Origin: Ruegeria discodermiae
Lineage (GTDB): Bacteria; Pseudomonadota; Alphaproteobacteria; Rhodobacterales; Rhodobacteraceae
DNA length: 64,000 nt
Direction of reading: 5' to 3'
Assembly: GCF_030758345.1 (NCBI RefSeq)
Contig: NZ_JAVAMO010000001.1
Coordinates: 620,001-684,000 of the forward strand
The notes below the pieces were generated by a model that was not told where the DNA came from, did not search any database, and saw only the letters and a list, made by a program, of their open reading frames with translations. The position numbers and the translations under genes are program-made. Positions 1 to 10,683 of this stretch are shown here, one piece after another (position 1 is the stretch's first letter; every line of letters begins with the position of its first letter).

Positions 1-53
1 TCGGGGTGGCGCACGAACATGCCCGGTGCAAGGATAGCGTTCAGATCAGACAT
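1..53 (-). CDS. DUF3553 family protein, N-terminal fragment
   Basis: Reading leftwards from an ATG at 53 gives 17 codons beginning MSDLNAILAPGMFVRHP before the window edge cuts the gene. This start resembles small DUF3553 proteins, which in Rhodobacteraceae often sit divergently beside chpT, as here. Only the first residues are visible, so the family call rests on this short match and the neighbour. DUF3553 has no established function. Confidence 0.6.
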   Translation of the reverse strand, partial: MSDLNAILAPGMFVRHP

Positions 54-101
54 GTCGGCCCCTGTCTGGTATGTAAGAAAGCGATTTACCGGAGGTAGCG
101 C

Positions 102-698
102 ATGGGCGAAAGCACCGTCAACCTGGCAACCCTGATCGGGTCGCGTATCTGTCATGATCTGATCAGCCCCATCGGTGCGATCAACAATGGGCTGGAACTG
201 CTTGAAATGACAGGCGCACCCAGCGGCCCCGAGATGGATTTGATCACCGACAGTGTCGGCAGCGCCGGCGCGCGCATTCAGTTCTTTCGCATCGCTTATG
301 GGATCGCCGGGGCGCAGATGCTGGGCGCGACGGAGATCAACGCGGTCCTGAAAGAGGTGAACCGGGGCGCGCGCGTCACCGCAGAATGGCATTGCGAAGA
401 TCCCTGTCCGCGCACCGCTGTGCGGCTGGCCTTTCTGGCCTTTCAGTGCTGCGAAACTTCCTTGCCCCAGGGCGGGCAGGTGCGTTTCGATCAAGCCGAT
501 GGACGCCGGAGCGTGACCGCAACCGGCCCCGCCCTGTCACTGGACCCCAATATCTGGGAAACGCTGAGCAATCCCTCCGCCGGGGCCGAAATCACGCCTG
601 CGCTGGTTCAGTTCGCAATGCTGCCCGCTGCAGCCGCCGAATTGGGTAGCCGGGTCGAGGTGACCTCGGACGAGACCCAGATCACCATCCGGTTCTGA
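102..698 (+). CDS. chpT: Histidine phosphotransferase ChpT
   Basis: A 198-residue cytoplasmic protein preceded by a good ribosome site (GGAGG). Near the N terminus is a histidine-kinase-like dimerisation helix, SRICHDLISPIGAINNGLEL, in which H18 is the expected phospho-accepting residue. The C-terminal half resembles a degenerate kinase ATPase domain without recognisable N or G boxes. In Caulobacter and relatives ChpT passes phosphate from the hybrid kinase CckA to CtrA and CpdR. In roseobacters this phosphorelay controls motility and gene-transfer-agent genes; the role here is inferred. The gene converges with proA, 4 bp away. Confidence 0.88.
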   Translation: MGESTVNLATLIGSRICHDLISPIGAINNGLELLEMTGAPSGPEMDLITDSVGSAGARIQFFRIAYGIAGAQMLGATEINAVLKEVNRGARVTAEWHCEDPCPRTAVRLAFLAFQCCETSLPQGGQVRFDQADGRRSVTATGPALSLDPNIWETLSNPSAGAEITPALVQFAMLPAAAAELGSRVEVTSDETQITIRF

Positions 699-702
699 GA
701 GC

Positions 703-1965
703 TCAGGACCGGACGGTTCCGTCGCCTTCAACCAGATATTTGAAACTGGTCAGCTGCGCCGCGCCCACCGGCCCGCGCGCGTGCATCTTGCCGGTGGCGA
801 TCCCGATCTCGGCGCCCATGCCGAACTCGCCACCATCGGCGAACTGGGTCGAGGCGTTGCGCATCAGGATCGCACTGTCGAGCCGTTCAAAGAACCGCGC
901 CGCTGCCGCATCATCCTCGGTTATGATGCAATCGGTGTGGTTTGAGCCATAGGTGCGGATATGTGCGATGGCCTCATCGACGTCGGCCACCGGTTTGGCC
1001 GCGATGATCATGTCGAGGAATTCCCTACCCCAATCCTCCTCGGTGGCGGATGAGGTTCCTTCCTGCGCAAGCGCGCCCTCGGCATGCACGTCAACGCCCG
1101 CCTGCAACAGCGCGGCGATGGTGTCATGCCCGATGCCATCAATGATATCCTGATGCACCAGCAGGCATTCGGCAGCGCCGCAAATTCCGGTGCGCCGCGT
1201 TTTGGCGTTCATCACCACCTCACGCGCCTTTTTCGGGTCGGCATCCTTGTCGATATAGATATGTACGATGCCTTCGAGATGGGCAAAAACCGGCACCCGC
1301 GCTTCACGCTGCACGAGGCCGACCAGCCCCTTGCCGCCGCGCGGCACGATCACGTCGACACTGTCGGTCATGGTCAACAATTCCTGTACCGCCGCGCGGT
1401 CACGGGTGGGCACAAGCTGGATTGCGTCCTCGGGCAGGTTTGCCGATTTCAGCCCGTCCACCAGACAGGCATGGATCGCACCGGAGGAGTGAAAGCTCTC
1501 TGACCCGCCGCGCAGGATCACCGCATTGCCCGATTTCAGGCACAGCGCGCCGGCATCTGCGGTCACGTTGGGGCGGCTTTCATAGATTACCCCGATCACG
1601 CCCAAAGGCGTGCGCACCCGGCGGATATGCAGGCCAGAGGGCATGTCCCATTCGGCCAGCACCTCACCAACAGGGTCGGGTTGTTCGGCCACCGTGCGCA
1701 ATCCGTCGACCATGCCGCAAATGCGGTCCTCGTCCAGCATCAGCCGGTCCATCATCGCCGGGCTCAGACCCTTGTCGCGGCCATGGTCCAGATCCTTGGC
1801 ATTGGCTGCGATGATCTCGGCCCGGCGGGCCCAGACCGCTTCGGCAGCGCCGATCAGCGCGGCGTGCTTGCGTTCGGCGCTGGCAAAAGCCAGCTCGGCA
1901 GAGGCTGCTTTGGCGCGGGCGCCGATATCAGCCATCAGGGCGGGAATGTTGTCGAGGTCTTTCAT
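703..1965 (-). CDS. proA: Gamma-glutamyl phosphate reductase (proline biosynthesis)
   Basis: A 420-residue cytoplasmic NADPH-dependent aldehyde-dehydrogenase-fold enzyme that reduces gamma-glutamyl phosphate to glutamate-5-semialdehyde, the second step of proline synthesis. The catalytic cysteine is in the [12 protein letters not shown] segment at about residue 262. The glycine-rich PRGGKGL and the C-terminal [19 protein letters not shown] signature are present. Length is normal for ProA. I chose the ATG at 1965, with AAAGG about 8 nt upstream, over an in-frame GTG one codon earlier. It is the last gene of the obgE-proB-proA run, 49 bp after proB. Confidence 0.96.
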   Translation of the reverse strand: MKDLDNIPALMADIGARAKAASAELAFASAERKHAALIGAAEAVWARRAEIIAANAKDLDHGRDKGLSPAMMDRLMLDEDRICGMVDGLRTVAEQPDPVGEVLAEWDMPSGLHIRRVRTPLGVIGVIYESRPNVTADAGALCLKSGNAVILRGGSESFHSSGAIHACLVDGLKSANLPEDAIQLVPTRDRAAVQELLTMTDSVDVIVPRGGKGLVGLVQREARVPVFAHLEGIVHIYIDKDADPKKAREVVMNAKTRRTGICGAAECLLVHQDIIDGIGHDTIAALLQAGVDVHAEGALAQEGTSSATEEDWGREFLDMIIAAKPVADVDEAIAHIRTYGSNHTDCIITEDDAAAARFFERLDSAILMRNASTQFADGGEFGMGAEIGIATGKMHARGPVGAAQLTSFKYLVEGDGTVRS

Positions 1966-2014
1966 CACATGCGCCTTTGGTCAGGTCTTTGTTTGTCTTT
2001 AGCAGGGATACGCC

Positions 2015-4152
<2,138 letters not shown>

Positions 4153-4180
4153 CTAATGCAAAGGCCCCATTGGCCTCAAG

Positions 4181-4717
4181 TCAGAGTTTTCGGCTATAGG
4201 TCCAGGTGGGCACATTTGCATCGCGCGCCACCGAGAAATTTTCCGCATCGCCCAGATATTCAAAGCCGCAGCGGGTCAGCACCCGCGCCGAGGCCGGGTT
4301 GTCCTGAAACACGCTGGCAAACATCGTGTCGTTGTCCAGCGGGTTACTCTCGACCAGCGCCTCAACAGCAAGCGAAGCGATGCCGGTGTTCCAGAAGACC
4401 GGCGCGACCCAATAGCCGATCTCGGACTGGTTGCGGTCCATCCGCTCCAGCGAGATCAGCCCCATCAGCTCAGGGCCGCCATCCTTGGTGCCGTCAATCG
4501 CCCAGACATCCTCGTCCCGGTCCTCGGACATGGAGCGGGTCACGAAGGATTCAACCAAACCCGGCGGAATCGGGTGCGGCACCGACTGGGTCATGAAGGC
4601 GACCCGCTTGTCGCTGGCGTAATGCTCGATCAGCCCCATATCCGAGCGCCGCAACCGGCGCAGGACAAAGCGCTCGGTTTCAATGACCGGCTGATTGATG
4701 ATGGTATCAAATTTCAT
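4181..4717 (-). CDS. GNAT family N-acetyltransferase
   Basis: About 178 residues with the RimJ/RimL-type opening ETERFVLRRLRRSDMGLIEHY and the conserved late segment NPASARVLTRCGFEYLG, which contributes to acetyl-CoA binding. The ATG at 4717 follows a GGAGGAGGGG ribosome site and overlaps the lysE stop as ATGA, so a longer reading upstream is unlikely. The substrate cannot be read from sequence. It is translationally coupled to lysE and lies 37 bp upstream of obgE. It is a paralogue of the GNAT at 5319-5822, so the exporter gene is sandwiched between two acetyltransferases. Confidence 0.85.
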   Translation of the reverse strand: MKFDTIINQPVIETERFVLRRLRRSDMGLIEHYASDKRVAFMTQSVPHPIPPGLVESFVTRSMSEDRDEDVWAIDGTKDGGPELMGLISLERMDRNQSEIGYWVAPVFWNTGIASLAVEALVESNPLDNDTMFASVFQDNPASARVLTRCGFEYLGDAENFSVARDANVPTWTYSRKL

Positions 4718-5322
4718 ATGTGCGCCCCTCCTCCGAACAGCACAAACAGGACGGATGCGACGGTGAGCACCGCCAATGTCCACATCAGATATTTCTCCGC
4801 CGGGCGTCCTGCAACGCTATGCGCGATCCGGTCCCCGGCGAAGGTCCAGATCGGGTGCAGGATCACCTGGCAACTCAACAAACAAAGAGCGATTGTGAGC
4901 GTAGACCAGAATGGTGACGATCCTGGGGCGACAAAGCCGGTAAACCCGGCCACGATCATGGCCCAGGCCTTGGGGTTAAGCGGATGGACGATCAGACCGG
5001 GCAGAAATCCCGGCGCGGCCTGCTCCGCCTGTCCTGGTGCCAAGCGCAGGTTCGCGACCTTCCACGCCAACCAGCAGATATAGGCGGCCGAGGCGTATTT
5101 CAACGTCGCGAACACAATGGGTGCCTGATCCGCCAGCTGCATCAGGCCAAAGCCAACCGGCCAGATGATCAGCTGTTTACCCGCGATCACGCCCGCGACG
5201 AAAGGCAAGGCCGCCCGGAACCCATAGCGCGCACCGGTGCCCAGCAGCACCATGTTGGCCGGTCCCGGCGTGCCGACCTGGCTGGCGGCAAAGATCAGGA
5301 AAGAGCCCGCCGCGACGCTCAT
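4714..5322 (-). CDS. LysE/RhtB family amino-acid exporter
   Basis: A hydrophobic protein of about 202 residues with roughly six membrane segments. The N terminus carries the typical QVGTPGPANMVLLGTGARYG motif, and LNPKAW sits in the middle. LysE/RhtB proteins export amino acids or their analogues through the inner membrane. The start at 5322 overlaps the stop of the upstream acetyltransferase as ATGA, and its own stop overlaps the next acetyltransferase in the same way. The arrangement suggests acetylation and export of a related small molecule, but the substrate is not known. Confidence 0.88.
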   Translation of the reverse strand: MSVAAGSFLIFAASQVGTPGPANMVLLGTGARYGFRAALPFVAGVIAGKQLIIWPVGFGLMQLADQAPIVFATLKYASAAYICWLAWKVANLRLAPGQAEQAAPGFLPGLIVHPLNPKAWAMIVAGFTGFVAPGSSPFWSTLTIALCLLSCQVILHPIWTFAGDRIAHSVAGRPAEKYLMWTLAVLTVASVLFVLFGGGAHI

Positions 5323-5822
5323 TGCAGGGCCTCCCAATCGTCGCGGCTCAGCATCATGTCCTGGACCGTCACATCCGTACCGGTGGAAACCACAGTGATC
5401 CTGCGCTGGTCGGTCGGGCGAAAGCCAAGCTTGGTCAGAACCGCGCCGGAACGGTCGTTGCCCAGGTGATAAGCCGAGGGCAGATCATTGCCGCCCGCGT
5501 TAAAATGCCAATCGACCATGGCGCGGGCGGCCTCGCTGGCATGGCCCTGCCCCCAGAACGGGCGCCCGATCCAGTACCCCAGATGCCGATCGGTCAAGAT
5601 GCAGCCGATCAACTCATAATCCTTTGTCATTGCAAAACAGGTGGGCGTCGCGCAGGCGAAGTTCTCCAGAAACGCGACCGCGTGATCATGCGTATAGGGA
5701 TGTGGCATCTCGCTTAGCCAGCGTGCCACCTCCAGATCATTAGCCAACGCGACCACGTCACCTGCATCGCCACGCCGGAAGCGGCGCAGGACAAGGCGTT
5801 CGGTTTTGATCACGTCGGTCAT
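5319..5822 (-). CDS. GNAT family N-acetyltransferase
   Basis: 167 residues of the RimJ/RimL-like GNAT class: IKTERLVLRRFRRGDAGDVV at the start, GYWIGRPFWGQGHASEAARA as the acetyl-CoA (Q/RxxGxA-like) loop, and a late SGAVLTKLGFRP. It is the first gene of the tightly overlapped GNAT-lysE-GNAT-obgE-proB-proA run. Its start lies only about 25 bp after the rpmA terminator stem, so its promoter must be inside or upstream of that element. The substrate is unknown. Confidence 0.86.
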   Translation of the reverse strand: MTDVIKTERLVLRRFRRGDAGDVVALANDLEVARWLSEMPHPYTHDHAVAFLENFACATPTCFAMTKDYELIGCILTDRHLGYWIGRPFWGQGHASEAARAMVDWHFNAGGNDLPSAYHLGNDRSGAVLTKLGFRPTDQRRITVVSTGTDVTVQDMMLSRDDWEALQ

Positions 5823-5835
5823 GGGACCGCTCCTG

Positions 5836-5870
5836 AAAACGAGAAAGGGACCGGCATTTCTGCCGATCCC
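5836..5870 (-). terminator. Rho-independent terminator after rpmA
   Basis: On the minus strand GGGATCGGCA, a GAAA loop and TGCCGGTCCC form a 10-bp stem with one G-U pair (plus positions 5847-5870). A TTTCTCGTTTT tract follows. It lies 32 bp after the rpmA stop and closes the rplU-rpmA unit just before the next minus-strand gene. Confidence 0.85.
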
Positions 5871-5901
5871 CTGATTTTGTTAAACCTTTTTGGGTTCCGG
5901 C

Positions 5902-6171
5902 TTACTCGGCGGCCTCCGCTACTGGCAGGACCGAAATAAAGGTGCGGCCCTTGAGGCCCTTGTGGAAGGTCACGGCGCCGTCAACGGTTGCAAAGATCGT
6001 GTGATCCTTGCCCATGCCCACGCCTTCGCCCGGCCAGAACTTGGTACCGCGCTGACGCACGATGATGTTGCCCGGGATAGCCGCCTGGCCACCATAGAGT
6101 TTCACGCCAAGGCGACGACCCGCAGAGTCGCGACCGTTACGGGAGGAACCGCCAGCTTTTTTATGTGCCAT
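5902..6171 (-). CDS. rpmA: 50S ribosomal protein bL27
   Basis: 89 residues beginning [20 protein letters not shown], the diagnostic bL27 N terminus, which reaches toward the peptidyl-transferase centre. There is no N-terminal extension of the type cleaved in Firmicutes. The [15 protein letters not shown] core is intact. The gene follows rplU by 11 bp, the standard order, and is closed by a terminator. Confidence 0.98.
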   Translation of the reverse strand: MAHKKAGGSSRNGRDSAGRRLGVKLYGGQAAIPGNIIVRQRGTKFWPGEGVGMGKDHTIFATVDGAVTFHKGLKGRTFISVLPVAEAAE

Positions 6172-6182
6172 TCTCTCTCTCC

Positions 6183-6797
6183 TTAGCCTTTGGCCAGTTC
6201 TTTGGCCTGCTCAACCCATTCGGGTTTCACTTTGACGCTGTCGATAGCAGCAATCTGCTCGTCCGACAAGGCGGCCAGCGCGGCAAAGCTCTCGATACCG
6301 GCCTCGGCCAGCTTCTTGGCGGCGGCAGGGCCAACGCCGGTCAGCTTGGTCAGATCATCCGCTGCAGCGGCTGCGGCAGGCGCTTCGGCTTGTGCCTCAG
6401 CCTTCTTGGCCGGTTTTGCGGCGGGCGCAGCAGCGCCTGCAGGTGCGGAACCGGTTGCAGCCTTGATGCCCGACTTGTCTGCGCCAGCGGCCAGAATGTC
6501 GGTGATCTTGACCAGCGTCAGCTTTTGACGGTGACCTTTGGTGCGCTGCGAGCTGTGCTTGCGGCGGCGCTTGACGAAGTGGATGAGCTTTTCACCCTTG
6601 ATCTGGTCGATGACCTCGGCCTGAACGGCAGCACCGTCCACAAAAGGCGCACCAACAACCGGTGCGTCACCGCCCAGCATCAGAACTTCGTTGAATTGAA
6701 CTGTTTCGCCGGCATCAGCAGCAAGTTTTTCGACGCGCAGGATGTCGCCCGCCTGAACCTTGTATTGCTTGCCGCCGGTCTTGAGAACCGCGAACAT
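6183..6797 (-). CDS. rplU: 50S ribosomal protein bL21 with C-terminal helix-hairpin-helix extension
   Basis: The first ~103 residues are an ordinary bL21, from [18 protein letters not shown] to the [18 protein letters not shown] region that binds 23S rRNA. Most bL21 proteins end there. This one continues with an Ala/Pro/Lys-rich linker (about 105-150) and a helix-hairpin-helix-like domain (about 150-204), with [20 protein letters not shown] as its signature. Reading is continuous, with no frameshift. The role of the tail is unknown; extra nucleic-acid contact is a reasonable inference. I have the impression that related roseobacters share the extension. Confidence 0.95.
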   Translation of the reverse strand: MFAVLKTGGKQYKVQAGDILRVEKLAADAGETVQFNEVLMLGGDAPVVGAPFVDGAAVQAEVIDQIKGEKLIHFVKRRRKHSSQRTKGHRQKLTLVKITDILAAGADKSGIKAATGSAPAGAAAPAAKPAKKAEAQAEAPAAAAAADDLTKLTGVGPAAAKKLAEAGIESFAALAALSDEQIAAIDSVKVKPEWVEQAKELAKG

Positions 6798-6910
6798 GCG
6801 AGTTTCCTTTTCTTTACCGCGTTCTGTGGTCCCCGGTGCGGGCGTTTGCGACCCCCCGTTTCAGGCAGGGCCACCTTCGAACAGCGCGCCCTTTATTCGG
6901 GCGGATTTGC

Positions 6911-6962
6911 GGTCCCAAAGGGACCAATGATAACGAAACCCGGCGCGGAATACCGGGCCGGG
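6911..6962 (-). promoter_or_regulatory. Structured 5' leader of rplU-rpmA (two hairpins)
   Basis: The 228 bp between rplU and the next gene contain two perfect inverted repeats on the transcribed minus strand. The first is CCCGGC/GCCGGG, 6 bp with a 12-nt loop (6939-6962). The second is GGTCCC-TTT-GGGACC, 6 bp with a 3-nt loop (6911-6925). They lie about 115-165 nt before the rplU start. Such placement is typical of ribosomal-protein autoregulatory leaders, but I do not recognise a known family. Confidence 0.5.
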
Positions 6963-7007
6963 ATGGGCGCTTATTGATGGATCAGGCTCAGATGTCAATC
7001 CTTTTTC

Positions 7008-7037
7008 AGTGATCTCTGGCCCTTTTCAGAGATCGCT
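7008..7037 (-). terminator. Stem-loop overlapping the end of the DUF2059 operon
   Basis: AGTGATCTCTG (7008-7018) pairs with CAGAGATCGCT (7027-7037) with one mismatch, and the stop codon of the upstream gene is inside the stem. There is no clear uridine tract on either side, so this could be an mRNA 3'-end stabiliser rather than a true terminator. Confidence 0.4.
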
Positions 7038-7838
7038 GGATTGCATCGCGAATCCTACCGCCTCGCCCAGCTCGAACGAGATCCGGTCATAGATGCGGTC
7101 AAAGCCCACGAACAGCGCTTGGTTGAGCGCCTGCCCCGTCTCGGAGGCGGAAAAAGCGATATTCTCGCGCATCTGTGCATCAGAGAGCGGCTGATAGGCC
7201 AGCACCAGGAAGCCATGCAGCCAGTCCCGCGTCTCGCTTTCCATTTCTTCGCGCTGGGAAAACAGTTCTGCCAGCAAGGCGCGGTCATCGGAGTGCGTTT
7301 CCTGAACCGAGCCCATGCCCTTAAAGAAGCTGAAATCGGAGCTCAACGTGCCCTCGACATTGCGCACGACCAGTTCGTTGACCTCGATATATTCTTCGAT
7401 CAGGTGAAACCGGTCACCCTCACGGTCCATCAATTTTGCGCTTTCCTGCGCCATCTCTTCGACCGCAGGGTCGCTCAGTGCTCGCCGGGCAGAGTTTTCC
7501 AGCGAGATGATGGTCTGTCCCAGATCACTGCTGAAAAACACCGCCGCCTCGGAAATCTGTTCCGGGTTCAGCTCTTCGCGGATGGTGTCGCGCATGGTCT
7601 GCACCATCTGCTCCGGCGCATAGATGTCATCGACCTTTTTGAAGAAATAGCTGCCTGCATCGCCATCCAGCATGTCGGTGTTCAGTGTCGCGGCATAGCG
7701 ATGACCTTCATCGACAAGGATTGTGACGACCTCGTCCAGCCGCATGGCACCCATCAACTCGTCCAGCGATTCCTCCGCCTCTGCCGGAACCGCCAGCAGC
7801 ATGGCGGAGGCCAGGATTGCCGCCACCCGGCGCATCAC
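7026..7838 (-). CDS. Secreted DUF2059 domain protein (second of a pair)
   Basis: 270 residues with a signal peptide (about 1-21, MRRVAAILASAMLLAVPAEA). The rest is helical and acidic, with one DUF2059-like segment around REELNPEQISEAAVFFSSDLGQTIISLE. A second related stretch lies near the end. DUF2059 proteins are periplasmic or exported and have no settled function. The start overlaps the stop of its paralogue at 7835 as ATGA, so the two are co-translated. No enzymatic motif or lipobox is visible. Confidence 0.75.
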   Translation of the reverse strand: MMRRVAAILASAMLLAVPAEAEESLDELMGAMRLDEVVTILVDEGHRYAATLNTDMLDGDAGSYFFKKVDDIYAPEQMVQTMRDTIREELNPEQISEAAVFFSSDLGQTIISLENSARRALSDPAVEEMAQESAKLMDREGDRFHLIEEYIEVNELVVRNVEGTLSSDFSFFKGMGSVQETHSDDRALLAELFSQREEMESETRDWLHGFLVLAYQPLSDAQMRENIAFSASETGQALNQALFVGFDRIYDRISFELGEAVGFAMQSSDL

Positions 7839-8677
7839 AATTCCTGCGAAGGGCGCAGATCGGCCATACGCGCAGCCAGCACTTCGAACCGATTGGCCAT
7901 GATCTCGTACTGCACAGCATTGAGCAACTCGTACACTTCCTGCATCAGCGGCTGTTCCAGCGCCTCGGTATAGGCCAGCACATCCTCGTCCGAGAACTCC
8001 TGATAGGTATAGGCGGCCCCCGCCAGGGCCGAGCGTTGCAGGGCCAGCCGCAGTTCGGTTTCGTTGTTTTTCAGCATTTCGCGCAGATCGCCAGGATCAA
8101 GGCGCAGATCGACCACTCCTGCCGCGCTGGCCGCCAACAGAAACCGGTACTGGATTTCCTGCAGCGCCCGCAGCGAGGTGCCGGTGGAGTCGATGGCCAT
8201 GTTCATCCGCTTGAGCGTTTCGACCCGGTGCGATCCGTCCGCGACCCATTGCGCCACCAGCGCCTCGCCCGCGTCGCGCTTGGCACCGTCATCCTCGATC
8301 ATATGCGAGGCGTTTTCAGCCTCGACCAGACGCTGGCCCAGATTGCTGGCGTAAAACTCGACCGCATGGGTCAGCGCCTCGTCGCTCAGGGTCTGTTCCA
8401 GGATGTCGAGCGCGATGCTGCGCATCACCTCGGTATCAAAAACCTCGTTGGTCAGGCGTGTCCACTCGGACCCAAACTCGCCGGGATCGAACCCCAGCAT
8501 CTCAGGGGCCGAGGAGGAGGACAGCGCGATACTGTCCAAAGCCACGTCAAATCCGGTGGTTGCAAGAAATGCCTCGACCCGCGTCCGATCCGCAGCTTGC
8601 GCTGCGGGTGTCGTCCAGAGGATCAGGGCTGCGATCAGGGCCATAAAGACCGGCGGTGTAAAAACTCGTCTCAGCAT
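7835..8677 (-). CDS. Secreted DUF2059 domain protein (first of a pair)
   Basis: About 280 residues. The ATG at 8677 gives a signal peptide (MLRRVFTPPVFMALIAALILW, cleavage probably after AAQA); a TTG 13 codons upstream is a weaker alternative. The mature part is helical, with DILEQTLSDEALTHAVEFYASNLGQRLVEAE matching the DUF2059 pattern also seen in the neighbour. The two genes are tandem paralogues joined by a 4-bp overlap. A role as paired envelope proteins is only an inference. Confidence 0.75.
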   Translation of the reverse strand: MLRRVFTPPVFMALIAALILWTTPAAQAADRTRVEAFLATTGFDVALDSIALSSSSAPEMLGFDPGEFGSEWTRLTNEVFDTEVMRSIALDILEQTLSDEALTHAVEFYASNLGQRLVEAENASHMIEDDGAKRDAGEALVAQWVADGSHRVETLKRMNMAIDSTGTSLRALQEIQYRFLLAASAAGVVDLRLDPGDLREMLKNNETELRLALQRSALAGAAYTYQEFSDEDVLAYTEALEQPLMQEVYELLNAVQYEIMANRFEVLAARMADLRPSQEL

Positions 8678-8809
8678 GCCCCCAAGCCTAATCCATTTCC
8701 GTAGACGGGCAATCAATTTCGGGTGATAACTTCGCGAGTGTGTTTTTCGAAAATTTCTGCTTGCACCCTGTGTCGTTCCTGACTACATCCCCGCTTCACA
8801 GACCCCCGC

Positions 8810-8899
8810 GGAGAGGTGCCGGAGTGGTCGAACGGGGCGGTCTCGAAAACCGTTGTGGGTGCAAGCCCACCCAGGGTTCGAATCCCTGTCTCTCCGCCA
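8810..8899 (+). tRNA. tRNA-Ser(CGA)
   Basis: A 90-nt class II tRNA. Acceptor stem GGAGAG pairs with CTCTCC, followed by G and an encoded CCA. The anticodon loop CTCGAAA gives anticodon CGA at 8844-8846, reading UCG. A long variable arm (GTGGG/CCCAC) is as expected for serine. The T arm CAGGG-TTCGAAT-CCCTG is perfect. Confidence 0.97.
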
Positions 8900-9358
8900 C
8901 TAACCATCAGAAATAAATGATATTTCCAGGTCTACCGCTCCCTCGAGGGACGCCGATAAGACGCTTTGCGCAGCCGAAACATGTCATACTAAGACAACAT
9001 TTCGGGTTTCAATTGCACCAACTATGCCATCTCTTGGGTTCAAATCTTGTCGTGAGAGCATCAGTTTCTGAGCTGAGGCTGTCTCCGGCTGATATCTTTC
9101 TGGCCATGCTCTCTGCGTAGCACAAGCCGCAGCCAGACCTGCCGCGCTGCAACGCAGTAACAGAATTTGTGGCCAACCATGAGCAGATAGCGGAAACCTG
9201 GTTCCGGAATTTCGATCATCGATTGGGCCATCGCTGGCAAGACGCATAGCCAATTCGAGATACGACAGAGCCCGTTGGAAATTCAGAACCGTCTGACGTA
9301 AAGGGACAAATCACAGGCGGCGCTTCAGCATGCGTTTGGGCCCAACCGACCCTCACGC
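8900..9358 (+). other. 459-bp gap without a supported gene
   Basis: Between tRNA-Ser and the gcdH stop I see no reading frame with a ribosome site and family resemblance. The short frames present (up to 89 codons) have unconvincing composition. The stretch looks less GC-biased than its surroundings and contains a T-arm-like GGGTTCAAATC near 9028. It could be the worn remnant of something once inserted beside the tRNA, but there is no integrase and no duplicated tRNA end. Confidence 0.5.
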
Positions 9359-10588
9359 TCAATAAAACGCCTGCAATCCGGTTTGCGCGCGCCCCAGGAT
9401 CAGCGCATGGACGTCATGGGTGCCTTCATAGGTGTTGACCGTTTCCAAATTCACCATGTGGCGGATCACCTGGAATTCGAGGCTGATCCCGTTGCCGCCA
9501 TGCATGTCGCGGGCATGGCGGGCGATCTCCAACGCCTTGCCGCAATTGTTGCGCTTGATGATCGAGATCATCTCGGGTGCAGCATTGGCCTCATCCAACA
9601 GTCGCCCGACCCGCAGGCTGGCCTGCAGACCCAGCGCGATCTCGGTCTGCATATCGGCCAGTTTGCGCTGGAACAGCTGCGTTTGCGCCAGGGGTTTGTT
9701 GAATTGCTTGCGGTCCAGCCCGTATTGCCGCGCACCAAGCCAGCAGGCCTCGGCCGCGCCCATCACACCCCACGAGATGCCATAGCGCGCGCGGTTCAAA
9801 CACCCGAACGGCCCCTTGAGGCCCTGCACATGGGCCAACAACGCGTCTTCGCCGACCTCGACTCCGTCCATCACGATCTCGCCGGTGATGGAGGCACGCA
9901 GGGACATCTTGTTGGCGATCTTCGGCGCGCTCAGGCCCGGCAAGCCCTTGTCCAGCACGAAACCACGAATCTTGCCGTCATGGGCATCGGATTTGGCCCA
10001 GACCACAAAGACATCCGCGATCGGTGCGTTGGAAATCCACATCTTGGTGCCTGTCAGACGATAGCCACCCTCGATCTTCTCGGCGCGGGTCTTCATGCCC
10101 GCTGGGTCAGAGCCCGCGTCTGGCTCAGTCAGGCCGAAACACCCGATATACTCACCGCTGGCGAGCTTTGGCAGGTATTTCTGGCGCTGTGTTTCGCTGC
10201 CATAGGCATAGATCGGATACATCACCAGCGAGCTTTGCACCGACATCATCGAGCGATAGCCGCTATCCACCCGTTCGATCTCGCGCGCGACCAGCCCATA
10301 AGACACATAGCCCGCGCCCAGCCCGCCATATTCTTCCGGGATGGTGATGCCCAGCAGCCCCATCTCACCCATCTCGCGAAAGATCGCGGGATCGGTGACC
10401 TCGGATTGAAACGCTTCGGTCACGCGCGGTTGCAGTTTCTCCTGCGCGTAAGCCTGGGCGCTTTGGGCGATCATGCGCTCGTCTTCGGTCAGCTGGTCCT
10501 GCAGCCGCAGCGGGTCTTCCCAGTTGAACGGCCCCAGATCTGGCGCGTCCTTGGCTTTCAGGGTCGGTTTGGCAACAGGGGCGTTCAT
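9359..10588 (-). CDS. gcdH: Glutaryl-CoA dehydrogenase
   Basis: 409 residues from the ATG at 10588 (ribosome site AGGAGA). The acyl-CoA dehydrogenase fold is complete: an N-terminal helical domain, the flavin-binding [13 protein letters not shown] loop, and a C-terminal helical domain. The late [20 protein letters not shown] signature marks the glutaryl-CoA branch, with E388 as the expected catalytic base. The enzyme oxidises and decarboxylates glutaryl-CoA to crotonyl-CoA in lysine/tryptophan and glutarate breakdown, using FAD and electron-transfer flavoprotein. A divergent LysR gene 95 bp away is its likely regulator. Confidence 0.93.
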   Translation of the reverse strand: MNAPVAKPTLKAKDAPDLGPFNWEDPLRLQDQLTEDERMIAQSAQAYAQEKLQPRVTEAFQSEVTDPAIFREMGEMGLLGITIPEEYGGLGAGYVSYGLVAREIERVDSGYRSMMSVQSSLVMYPIYAYGSETQRQKYLPKLASGEYIGCFGLTEPDAGSDPAGMKTRAEKIEGGYRLTGTKMWISNAPIADVFVVWAKSDAHDGKIRGFVLDKGLPGLSAPKIANKMSLRASITGEIVMDGVEVGEDALLAHVQGLKGPFGCLNRARYGISWGVMGAAEACWLGARQYGLDRKQFNKPLAQTQLFQRKLADMQTEIALGLQASLRVGRLLDEANAAPEMISIIKRNNCGKALEIARHARDMHGGNGISLEFQVIRHMVNLETVNTYEGTHDVHALILGRAQTGLQAFY

Positions 10589-10683
10589 GGCAGGTCTCCT
10601 ATGCAGGGCTAGGGTAAAAATAACGTGCGCAGGACGCAAAAAACAGCGATAAAACCGCATCGATACGTGAGATTTTCGCATAG

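Noticed and set aside
8713-8907. 64-codon minus-strand frame with a GIRTLGGLAPTTVFE-like translation
   Set aside because: It is the antisense reading of tRNA-Ser(CGA), a well-known false protein in genome annotations.
9020-9060. T-arm-like GGGTTCAAATC near 9028 as a partial tRNA or attachment site
   Set aside because: No acceptor or T-stem pairing and no repeat of the tRNA-Ser end; too short to support.
9383-10612. 409-codon plus-strand open frame
   Set aside because: Antisense to gcdH, whose family motifs and catalytic residues are all in the minus frame.
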